Assembly: GCA_050946535.1 (NCBI GenBank)
Contig: JBMNUZ010000011.1
Coordinates: forward strand, 1-64,000
DNA length: 64,000 nucleotides
Direction of reading: 5' to 3'
Source of the DNA: RUG708 sp050946535
Lineage (GTDB): Bacteria > Bacillota > Clostridia > Peptostreptococcales > Anaerovoracaceae
The notes under the pieces are model-generated. The model had not been told where the DNA came from, did not search any database, and worked only from the letters and a program-made list of their open reading frames with translations. Each line of letters opens with the position of its first letter. Positions within the stretch are counted from its first letter, which is position 1. A program made the position numbers and the translations under genes. Shown one piece after another: positions 16,361 to 23,309 of this stretch.

Positions 16361-16855
16361 TCAGTCAAGCAGGCCCGGAATCGGTTTTATTCTCATTATA
16401 CCACTGTCGATATTTATTTCCGTAACTAATTCATATGCCGCAGGCACGAGATGCTTCGCACCGTCGTCTGTCTCTATCTCATAAAGATCCTGCGCGGAGT
16501 TTTGTATCACGTCCGTCACTTTTCCGATGTGGTTTCCATCTTCGTCGACCGCTTCGAGTCCTATGAGATCGAATACGAAATATTCGTCGTCGTCGAGCTC
16601 CCTCAGCTTGCTCCTGTCGATCTCAAGATATTTTCCTCTCAGCTTTTCCGCGTCGTTTCTCGTTTCGACGCCACCGAGTCTGAGAAGCACCATGTTCTTC
16701 TGATATCTCACATTTCTGATCTCGTATTCCTCGCTGCCGGCGTAGAGGCTGTCGAGCTCTTCGAATCTGTGAGGCTTGTCGGCGTAAGAAATCACCTTCA
16801 CTTCTCCCCTGATTCCGAACGCTCCGACGATTTTTCCTACTTTTATTCTGTCCAT
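16361..16855 (-). CDS. rimM: 16S rRNA processing protein RimM
   Basis: RimM binds S19 and assists maturation of the 30S head. It has 164 residues with an N-terminal barrel (VGKIVGAFGIRGEVKVISY) and a PRC-like barrel (YFVFDLIGLEAVDEDGNHIG, KHLVPAAYELVTEIN). I start at ATG 16855, after AGAGGG; a longer frame to 16900 would run back into the upstream terminator. It is in an operon with trmD. Confidence 0.95.
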   Translation of the reverse strand: MDRIKVGKIVGAFGIRGEVKVISYADKPHRFEELDSLYAGSEEYEIRNVRYQKNMVLLRLGGVETRNDAEKLRGKYLEIDRSKLRELDDDEYFVFDLIGLEAVDEDGNHIGKVTDVIQNSAQDLYEIETDDGAKHLVPAAYELVTEINIDSGIMRIKPIPGLLD

Positions 16856-16890
16856 CGGCTGTTCCCTCTGCGGCCGCCTTAAGCGGCCTG

Positions 16891-16927
16891 TAAAAACCAA
16901 AAGAGCCGTTCCGCAGAACAGCTCTTT
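16891..16927 (-). terminator. Terminator between khpA and rimM
   Basis: On the minus strand AAAGAGCTGTTC pairs with GAACGGCTCTTT (one mismatch), followed by TGGTTTTTA. A second small palindrome, GGCCGC-TTAAG-GCGGCC, lies at 16872-16888 in the rimM leader. This probably lowers rimM-trmD expression relative to rpsP. Confidence 0.75.
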
Positions 16928-16936
16928 GTTGCGGTC

Positions 16937-17170
16937 TTACTGAACTATATCGACCGTTATTTTCTTGTTGTTTTTGTTGGCAGCAGCGCGGACCACAGTT
17001 CTGAGAGCTCTCGCTATTCTGCCTTTCTTGCCTATGATCTTACCCATGTCATCTGGAGCGACCTTCAGCTGTATAGTTATGTTGTGCCTGTCTTCTGTTT
17101 CAGTAACTCTGACAGCATCCGGATCGTCGACAAGAGATTTGGCAATGACTTCGACTAATCCTACTACCAT
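16937..17170 (-). CDS. khpA: KH-domain RNA-binding protein KhpA
   Basis: Single KH-domain protein of 77 residues with the GKIIGKKGRIARALRTVVRA loop that contacts RNA. KhpA pairs with KhpB/EloR and affects cell length and mRNA or sRNA levels in Gram-positive bacteria. The gene lies directly after rpsP, the usual position. Confidence 0.94.
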   Translation of the reverse strand: MVVGLVEVIAKSLVDDPDAVRVTETEDRHNITIQLKVAPDDMGKIIGKKGRIARALRTVVRAAANKNNKKITVDIVQ

Positions 17171-17185
17171 GATTCTACCTTTTGA

Positions 17186-17431
17186 TTACTCGATAATTCC
17201 TGACTTTTTGAGAAGGCTTCTGGCTGTATCCGTCGGAGTTGCACCGTTCGCGAGCCACTTCTTTGCCTTTTCAGCATCGATTTTGATAAGGCCCGGATCC
17301 TGAAGAGGATCATACCAGCCTATTTCCTCGATGAATCTGCCGTCTCTTGGAGCGCGTGAATCCGCAACTACAACTCTGTAAAAAGGCTTCTTTTTTCTTC
17401 CCATTCTTCTAAGTCTGATTTTGACTGCCAT
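17186..17431 (-). CDS. rpsP: 30S ribosomal protein S16
   Basis: Ribosomal protein S16, 81 residues, full length. VKIRLRRMGRKKKPFYRVVV and ADSRAPRDGRFIEEIGWYDP are diagnostic. It is 41 bases downstream of ffh, in the ylxM-ffh-rpsP-khpA operon. Confidence 0.98.
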   Translation of the reverse strand: MAVKIRLRRMGRKKKPFYRVVVADSRAPRDGRFIEEIGWYDPLQDPGLIKIDAEKAKKWLANGATPTDTARSLLKKSGIIE

Positions 17432-17472
17432 CTGTCATTCCTCCTGAATATTTATATAAATCATTAACTATA

Positions 17473-18807
17473 TTAAAAACCGCCGCGCATCTTTCTGCCT
17501 CTGCGCTTTGGTTTTGTATACTGCTTCATAACCTTGCGGGCTTCGTCGTAACGCTTGACCAGCTGATTGATCTGGCTGACCGGCTGTCCGGAGCCTCTGG
17601 AAATGCGCTTGCGCCTGCTCGCGTTGAGGATCTTCGGATCTGCCCGCTCCTCAGGAGTCATCGATCTCATGATGGCCTCCATCTTGACGAACTCTTTCTC
17701 CGATTTTTCTATGTCCTCTTCGCTGACTCTCTGTCCGTTGACACCCGGGAGCATGTCTATGATCTTTCTCATGCCGCCCATTTTTTTGATCTGGCCCATC
17801 TGTTCGAGAAAGTCCTCGAGAGTAAACTGATTTTTCTTGATCTTCCTCTCGAGTTCCTCAGCTTCCTTATCGTCGTACTGCTGCTGTGCTTTTTCGATCA
17901 GAGTGAGCATATCGCCCATGCCCAGGATTCTTGAAGCCATGCGGTCCGGATAGAAAGGCTCGAGCGCATCGAATTTTTCACCCATGCCGACGAACTTGAT
18001 AGGCTTGCCTGTGACTTCCCTTACGGAAAGAGCAGCGCCGCCTCTGGTGTCGCCGTCGAGCTTCGTAAGAATGATACCGTCTACATTGATCGCATCGTTG
18101 AATGCGCTCGCCGCAGTCACGGCATCCTGGCCTGTGAGTGCATCTATGACAAGCAGAGTCTCGTGAGGCTCTACTGCATCTCTGACTCTGATGAGCTCCT
18201 GCATCAGTTCTTCGTCTACGTGCAGACGTCCGGAAGTATCGACGATTAGAACGTTGAAACCGTCGTGCTCAGCCTTTTTCTTGGCGTGAGCCGCCACGAC
18301 TTCGGCTCTCTCCTCGCCGCGCTCCGAGTAAACCGGAACTCCGACTTTTTCACCTACTATCTCGAGCTGGTCGATAGCCGCCGGCCTGTGCACGTCGCAC
18401 GCGGCGAGCATAGGCTTCTTGCCCTCGCCTTTTAAATAATTGGCGAGCTTGCCGGCAGTCGTCGTCTTACCTGTACCCTGAAGGCCTGCGAGCAGATAAA
18501 CCGTAAAACCGCTCGGCGAATACGTAAGCTTGCTTATCGTTCCGCCCATGAGCTGGGTGAGTTCCTCGTTTACGATCTTTATTACCTGCTGTCCCGGCGT
18601 CAGACTTGCAAGAACCTCTTCCCCGAGACATTTCTCCTTTATATTAGCGACGAATTTCTTCACTACCTTGAAGTTAACGTCCGCTTCCAGCAGGGCAAGC
18701 TTTACTTCTCTCATCGCCGCATTGACGTCGGCCTCTGTAAGAGTTCCCTTGCCTCTGAGGTTTTTGAATAAATCCTGCAGTTTTTCTGAAAGTCCTTCGA
18801 AAGCCAT
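17473..18807 (-). CDS. ffh: Signal recognition particle GTPase Ffh
   Basis: Ffh binds signal sequences and the 4.5S RNA and docks with FtsY. It has 444 residues. It comprises the N domain (1-85), the G domain with GLQGTGKTTTAGKLA, DTSGRLHVDEEL and TKLDGDTRGG, and the methionine-rich M domain (about 320-444: MGQIKKMGGMRKIIDMLPG, SRRKRISRGSG), ending in a basic GRKMRGGF tail. AGGAGGAGCA precedes the ATG. It lies 17 bases after ylxM. Confidence 0.98.
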   Translation of the reverse strand: MAFEGLSEKLQDLFKNLRGKGTLTEADVNAAMREVKLALLEADVNFKVVKKFVANIKEKCLGEEVLASLTPGQQVIKIVNEELTQLMGGTISKLTYSPSGFTVYLLAGLQGTGKTTTAGKLANYLKGEGKKPMLAACDVHRPAAIDQLEIVGEKVGVPVYSERGEERAEVVAAHAKKKAEHDGFNVLIVDTSGRLHVDEELMQELIRVRDAVEPHETLLVIDALTGQDAVTAASAFNDAINVDGIILTKLDGDTRGGAALSVREVTGKPIKFVGMGEKFDALEPFYPDRMASRILGMGDMLTLIEKAQQQYDDKEAEELERKIKKNQFTLEDFLEQMGQIKKMGGMRKIIDMLPGVNGQRVSEEDIEKSEKEFVKMEAIMRSMTPEERADPKILNASRRKRISRGSGQPVSQINQLVKRYDEARKVMKQYTKPKRRGRKMRGGF

Positions 18808-18824
18808 TGCTCCTCCTGCTTAAC

Positions 18825-19181
18825 TTATTCCTCGTCAAGTCCGTTGATAATATTTCTGACTGCCGTGAGCTTTGATGCCAGAACGGAGTCATGTTCACTG
18901 TCTATGATCTCGTCGATCAGGGCTGACGCTCTGTGTATTTCTTCTTCTGTACGGCGGAAACGTCTGACAAGCCCGAGGCTCGCTTCATATGACCTGAGCG
19001 ATTTTTCCGCCTTGCTGACGGTATCGTAAACCGCCTGGCGGCTTATTCCGGCCATCTCGGCTATTTCGCCGAGCGTGTAGTCGTCTCCGTAATAATACTG
19101 GAGCACGTCCTTCTGACGATTTGTGAGAAGCTCGCCGTAGAAATCGTAGAGCATGCTCATTTCGCCCATGTTCTTAACCAT
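18825..19181 (-). CDS. ylxM: YlxM family helix-turn-helix protein
   Basis: Small helix-turn-helix protein of the UPF0122 family, 119 residues, conserved upstream of ffh in Firmicutes. The sigma-region-4-like HTH is in TLGEIAEMAGISRQAVYDTV (about 38-57), and a helical tail follows. In streptococci YlxM assists SRP assembly. I chose ATG 19181 after GGGAGG. The promoter directly upstream is near perfect, so this gene heads a strongly transcribed operon. Confidence 0.92.
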   Translation of the reverse strand: MVKNMGEMSMLYDFYGELLTNRQKDVLQYYYGDDYTLGEIAEMAGISRQAVYDTVSKAEKSLRSYEASLGLVRRFRRTEEEIHRASALIDEIIDSEHDSVLASKLTAVRNIINGLDEE

Positions 19182-19214
19182 AGCTGCCTCCCTTTCTTTA
19201 CATGTCACCGTGCT

Positions 19215-19242
19215 ATTATATCACAGCAAAAAAAGGTGTCAA
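19215..19242 (-). promoter_or_regulatory. Consensus promoter of the ylxM-ffh-rpsP-khpA operon, nested in a terminator
   Basis: Perfect -35 TTGACA (19237-19242) and perfect -10 TATAAT (19215-19220), 16 bases apart, on the minus strand. The -35 lies inside the 3' arm of the terminator hairpin that ends sppA, and the terminator's T run forms part of the spacer. Confidence 0.9.
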
Positions 19243-19262
19243 GCTTTTTTGCTTGACACCTT
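19227..19262 (-). terminator. Intrinsic terminator after sppA
   Basis: AAGGTGTCAAGC pairs perfectly with GCTTGACACCTT around AAAAAA, with TTTTTTT at the 3' end on the minus strand. It overlaps the next promoter. Confidence 0.92.
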
Positions 19263-19319
19263 CCCGGTATTTTCAGTTTGTTTTAAAATCTCCCCGCCGG
19301 GCCTGAAATAATCTTTTCC

Positions 19320-19371
19320 GCGTTAATTCACGGCGGTTATTCGCTGCGTTAATTCACGGCGTTTATTCGCT
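19320..19371. repeat. 26-bp tandem duplication across the sppA stop codon
   Basis: Copies 19320-19345 and 19346-19371 differ at one base. Read on the minus strand, each begins AGCGAATAA, the last codons and stop of sppA, so the gene's terminal segment including the stop is repeated just downstream. Confidence 0.9.
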
Positions 19372-20466
19372 GTCGTCGTTTGCCAGATCGAACGCCTCGT
19401 AATAGAAACCGTAGCTGCTGTTTTCGGCTATGTAGTCCATGGTTTTTTCAACATCGGACTTGCCGCGGTTCTCGGCGAACTCTTTCACCGACTGCTCGAT
19501 GCCGAGGAGAATATCCCTGAGCGTCTGCTGAGGCTGATACTCAACGGTCTGGAAGTTCGACGTTCCGGCAGCCTTCTTCATAAGCTTCTTGGCATGGTTG
19601 TAATCGCCGATCTCATCTATCAGGCCGTTTTCCAGAGCCTGCGAAGCCGTGTATGTGCGTCCGTCTCCGATCTGATAAACGGTGGTGACAGGAATGTCTC
19701 TTCCCTCTGCCACGATGCCTGCGAACCTCAGGTAATATTCGTCCACCTGGCTCTGGTAGATCTGGCGCTGTTCGTCCGTAAGCGGCTGGAACGGATTGCC
19801 CATCGTCTTGTTAGGACCGCTCTTGATGTAATCAACTGAAACTCCCATGTTGACGAGCAGCTGGCTGGCGTCGATCACAGGACCCATGTAGACTCCGATG
19901 GAACCAGTCGTGCATAGTTCGTTCGCGATGATCTTGTCCGCATCGGCTGAAATATAGTATGCTCCCGAACACGCTTCCTCGTCGAAATACGCGTAGAGCG
20001 GACGTCCCGTCTTATCCATGTAACTTTCCAGCGCGTTATATAGCTCGTCTGACTCGAACACGCTGCCGCCCGGTGAATTTATGTAAAGCAGAATGCCCTT
20101 GTTATCGGGATCGTTTTTCATGGTTTTTATCTGTTTGAGTGTCCAATCGTGCTGGTACGTGCTGCTTGAATCACTTGAACTGATTATCTCGCCATCTATC
20201 ACGAGCACTCCCACGTACGGACCGTCTGCGCCGTAATCGGCCTGTCCGCTGGAACCGCCCTGGATGGCAGCCGCGATGATTCCGACTCCGGCACAGATAA
20301 CCGCGAGCACGATTATGATAATTATGCCTTTCTTGAACGTGAAGCCCTTCTTCTTTTTTACCGCGGCCTCGGATACCGCCGCCCCGGACGCGCCGGTGCC
20401 GATACCGTCAGCCTTTACAAATTCTATATTTTCTATGTCGCTGTTTTTGTTGTCGTTTTCTTTCAT
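19363..20466 (-). CDS. sppA: Signal peptide peptidase SppA
   Basis: Membrane serine protease of the S49 family that degrades leftover signal peptides. It has 367 residues. A charged cytoplasmic N-terminus precedes a transmembrane helix (about 46-68); the protease domain (84-320) lies outside. The Ser-Lys dyad is Ser167 (EEACSGAYYIS) and Lys220 (SGPNKTMGNP). Their spacing fits the Bacillus SppA dyad. YINSPGGSVFESDELYNAL and TTGSIGVYMG are further signatures. The C-terminal NDDSE-stop is duplicated at DNA level just downstream. A weak promoter (TTGTTA-N16-TAAACT) lies at 20508-20535. It is a single-gene unit ending in the terminator at 19227. Confidence 0.94.
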   Translation of the reverse strand: MKENDNKNSDIENIEFVKADGIGTGASGAAVSEAAVKKKKGFTFKKGIIIIIVLAVICAGVGIIAAAIQGGSSGQADYGADGPYVGVLVIDGEIISSSDSSSTYQHDWTLKQIKTMKNDPDNKGILLYINSPGGSVFESDELYNALESYMDKTGRPLYAYFDEEACSGAYYISADADKIIANELCTTGSIGVYMGPVIDASQLLVNMGVSVDYIKSGPNKTMGNPFQPLTDEQRQIYQSQVDEYYLRFAGIVAEGRDIPVTTVYQIGDGRTYTASQALENGLIDEIGDYNHAKKLMKKAAGTSNFQTVEYQPQQTLRDILLGIEQSVKEFAENRGKSDVEKTMDYIAENSSYGFYYEAFDLANDDSE

Positions 20467-20507
20467 AAAAACTACCTCTCACATAAAAAACTTCGCCCGA
20501 TGGTTTT

Positions 20508-20535
20508 AGTTTATCACATATTTCCCCGTTAACAA
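20508..20535 (-). promoter_or_regulatory. Possible promoter of sppA
   Basis: TTGTTA (20530-20535) and TAAACT (20508-20513), 16 bases apart, about 40 bases before the sppA start. Confidence 0.4.
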
Positions 20536-20576
20536 TATATTATGAATGAATCATGAACGAATACGGCTGTATCTTG

Positions 20577-20629
20577 TTATCAGCGCATAGAATCCGGCCT
20601 CTGATGTTTATCAGCGCATAGAATCCGGC
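20577..20629. repeat. 22-bp exact direct repeat across the EamA gene stop codon
   Basis: TTATCAGCGCATAGAATCCGGC begins at 20577 and again at 20608 (period 31). The second copy contains the final codons and TGA stop of the transporter gene; the first repeats that segment downstream of the stop. Confidence 0.92.
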
Positions 20630-21600
20630 TGCTTGGCGCCGTCCGCGATCTTCTCTCTCACGCCGTTCCTGCGGGCCGATATTTTGTCCGGCAGAACCTG
20701 AGCCGATGCCACAGCGATGAAGATCAGCAGGCAGCCGATATATCCTCTCAGAGGCATCGTCTCGTGGAGCACTATCATGCCTGTTATCATCGAGAACACC
20801 GATTCGAGGCAGAGTATCAGCGACGCTTCGGAAGGGTCGGCTCCCTTGAGGCCCACGATCTGACATGTATACGCTATGCCGCTCGATAAGACGCCGGTGT
20901 AAAGCAGCGGTATCCAGCCCTGGAGAAGCGCCGTCACCGACGGATCTTCGAGGACGAACATCGGTGCCAGGCCGAACGTGCCGGCGAAGAGAAACTGGAC
21001 GCACGAAAGCTGCACTCCGTCTACCAGAGGCGTGTAGTGATCTATTATCAAAATGTGTACCGCGTAAAGCAGCGATGAAATCATGAGCATGACGTCGCCC
21101 GAGTTAAGCCTGAACTTTCCGGTATCGGACGACAGCAAATACAGTCCTGCCACACCTACTGCCACGCACAGCCAGATGACCGGCTTCACCCTTCTGCCCA
21201 GAATTATCGAAAGGACCGGAACGAGCACCGCATAAAGAGAGGTTATGAAGCCGGCCCTTCCGGCGCTGGCCGTCTCCAGGCTCACCTGCTGCAGCGTGGA
21301 TGCCGCGAACAGCGCCATGCCGCAGAAGAAACCTCCGGTTATCAGATTTTTTCTGTACTTTATTTTTTCTTCAGGATCCGCTTTTCCGCTGCCTTGAACA
21401 GCCTCCCGGCCGCTGCTGGAATTCTGCTTGAGATAAAAAAGATACGCTACGGGAATCAGGAACAGTCCGCCAATAATATTTCTGACGCAGTTGAACGTCA
21501 TCGCTCCGATATCGCCGCCTATCTTCTGGGCGACGAATGCAGACCCCCATATGAACGCTGCCGTGAGCAGCAGCAGATTGCTCTTAGTCTTCTGTTTCAT
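20611..21600 (-). CDS. EamA/DMT-family transporter
   Basis: Drug/metabolite transporter superfamily protein of 329 residues with about ten hydrophobic helices forming two EamA repeats (AAFIWGSAFVAQKIGGDIG; SSLLYAVHILIIDHYTPLVDG). A polar loop rich in Ser, Gly and Glu (62-84) interrupts the first repeat. Members export amino acids or other small metabolites; the substrate is not readable. It is divergent from the MalY-type lyase, which could hint at a sulfur amino acid link, but this is only neighbourhood. A second EamA gene lies at 44.6 kb. Confidence 0.85.
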   Translation of the reverse strand: MKQKTKSNLLLLTAAFIWGSAFVAQKIGGDIGAMTFNCVRNIIGGLFLIPVAYLFYLKQNSSSGREAVQGSGKADPEEKIKYRKNLITGGFFCGMALFAASTLQQVSLETASAGRAGFITSLYAVLVPVLSIILGRRVKPVIWLCVAVGVAGLYLLSSDTGKFRLNSGDVMLMISSLLYAVHILIIDHYTPLVDGVQLSCVQFLFAGTFGLAPMFVLEDPSVTALLQGWIPLLYTGVLSSGIAYTCQIVGLKGADPSEASLILCLESVFSMITGMIVLHETMPLRGYIGCLLIFIAVASAQVLPDKISARRNGVREKIADGAKQPDSMR

Positions 21601-21710
21601 GTCTTCTCCCGATTACCGATTATATATATAAATTTAATTATACAGATTAAATGATTTGTCACGTGAATACTGTTTACTATATCACAAAAAACAACGCCGT
21701 GAAATACGGA

Positions 21711-21740
21711 TTGTTATGCACCTGCGGGCATTGCTATAAT
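21711..21740 (+). promoter_or_regulatory. Probable promoter of the MalY-type lyase
   Basis: TTGTTA (21711-21716) and TATAAT (21735-21740), 18 bases apart, give a start about 70 bases before the ATG. Confidence 0.5.
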
Positions 21741-21815
21741 ATAAACGGACCGAAAATTCATGAAAAAACAGCAGCAGACAATAATTTTAACAAGGAGACT
21801 ATAAGAGGAGACGCA

Positions 21816-23006
21816 ATGACTGATTTCGACAAACATATAGAAAGACGCGGCACCTGCAGCATGAAATACGATTCCGCATCGGCGATGAAAAAGCCTGAGG
21901 GGCTGCTGCCTCTCTGGGTGGCGGACATGGACTTCCAGGTACCCGCATGCGTGACAAAAGCTCTGAAAGAGCGTGCAGATCACGCCGTCTACGGATACAG
22001 TTTTCCAGGTGACAGTTACTACGAAGCTGTGACGAACTGGTTTGAGAGCAGATTCGATTATAAGATCGACAGAAAATGGATCGTCACGACTCCAGGCGTA
22101 GTGTTCGCGCTGTGCCAGGCTGTAAATGCATTTACCAGACCCGGGGACGCGGTGCTCGTCACGAAACCTGTTTACTATCCTTTCATGAGCGCCATCGAGA
22201 ACAACGGCAGGCGCGTCGTAAACTCTCCGCTGGTTAACGAAGACGGATATTACACGATAGACTTCGGCGATTTCGAACAGAAAATCATCGGCAACGATGT
22301 GAAGATGTTCATACTCTGCAGCCCTCACAATCCTGTGGGAAGAGTATGGAAGGAGGAGGAACTGGACAATGCGGCTCAGATATGTGCAAAACACGGCGTC
22401 TTCGTCGTTTCTGACGAAATACACTGCGATTTCGTGTGGGGGAACGGCAGGCACGTTCCGTTCGCAAAAGCCGCTGAAAAAACAGACGGGCTTCACTACA
22501 TCATATGCACCGCTCCGAGCAAGACATTCAACCTCGCCGGCCTGCAGTGCTCCAACATCATCGTACCGGACGACGAAGACCGCAGGAAATACCGCAGGAC
22601 GATAAGTGCAAACGGAGTTTTCGATCCGAACATAATGGGACTGACCGCCTGCCAGGCAGCGTACGCCGGCGGAGCAGAATGGCTCGGGGAACTTCGTTCG
22701 CATATATGGAAGAATATCGAATTCGCGGACAGCTTCATCAACGATAAAATTCCGGGCGTGAAGATGAGGAAACCAGAGGGTACGTACCTGATATGGCTCG
22801 ACATGCGCGGTCTCGGCCTCAGCGCCGGCGAACTGGACGATTTCATAACAGACAAGGCAGGCCTGTGGCTCGACGGAGGGTCGATGTTCGGCGAGGAGGG
22901 CGATGGTTTCCAGCGCATCAACACCGCTTGTCAGACCGAAACACTCAGGCAGGCTCTTACACAGCTCAAGAACGCTGCAGAAACGCTCACCGGCGGCAGC
23001 AAGTAG
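21816..23006 (+). CDS. MalY/PatB-type PLP-dependent C-S lyase
   Basis: Fold-type I PLP enzyme of the MalY/PatB group, 396 residues. It starts DFDKHIERRGTCSMKYD and has the lead motif PLWVADMDFQVP, VYGYSFPGDSYYEAV, the SPHNPVGRVW and VVSDEIHCDFV cofactor contacts, and the Schiff-base lysine in TAPSKTFNLAGLQCS. Relatives cleave cystathionine or cysteine to pyruvate, ammonia and a thiol; some act as aminotransferases. I start at ATG 21816, six bases after GAGGAG; a longer in-frame extension upstream overlaps the promoter. The end of the gene is tandemly duplicated downstream. Confidence 0.88.
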   Translation: MTDFDKHIERRGTCSMKYDSASAMKKPEGLLPLWVADMDFQVPACVTKALKERADHAVYGYSFPGDSYYEAVTNWFESRFDYKIDRKWIVTTPGVVFALCQAVNAFTRPGDAVLVTKPVYYPFMSAIENNGRRVVNSPLVNEDGYYTIDFGDFEQKIIGNDVKMFILCSPHNPVGRVWKEEELDNAAQICAKHGVFVVSDEIHCDFVWGNGRHVPFAKAAEKTDGLHYIICTAPSKTFNLAGLQCSNIIVPDDEDRRKYRRTISANGVFDPNIMGLTACQAAYAGGAEWLGELRSHIWKNIEFADSFINDKIPGVKMRKPEGTYLIWLDMRGLGLSAGELDDFITDKAGLWLDGGSMFGEEGDGFQRINTACQTETLRQALTQLKNAAETLTGGSK

Positions 23007-23036
23007 CTTAGCTCTCCGGCGGCAGCAAGCAGCTTG
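22985..23036. repeat. 26-bp tandem duplication across the MalY-type gene stop codon
   Basis: Copy one (22985-23010) contains the last codons GGC-GGC-AGC-AAG and the TAG stop. Copy two (23011-23036) repeats it with three changes, one of which turns the TAG into CAG. It sits in the 23007-23309 gap, which holds a terminator and nothing else that I recognise. Confidence 0.88.
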
Positions 23037-23076
23037 CCGGCATAAGTTAGGTTAAGCCTGACACTTCAGAAAACAC

Positions 23077-23111
23077 AAAAAGACGCAGAGTCTGTGATTC
23101 TGCGTCTTTTT
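23077..23111 (+). terminator. Intrinsic terminator after the MalY-type gene
   Basis: AAAAAGACGCAGA pairs with TCTGCGTCTTTTT around a 9-base loop, with the T run at the 3' end. Confidence 0.9.
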
Positions 23112-23309
23112 CGTTGTCCGTCCTCATCCATCAGGAGGGCTCTGCTGCATTCTTTCCGGAGAACCCTGCCTTCTTTCTTCAAGAAGATTTTGCAGCTTCT
23201 TCATGCAGGCTCCCGCAGATTTTTCAGGCCGGCTTACAGATTCTCCGGGCAGGAAGTCAGGTTCTTAAATGCTCCCGCATTCAGGACAGGTAACGTGCCT
23301 GAGTGCCTT

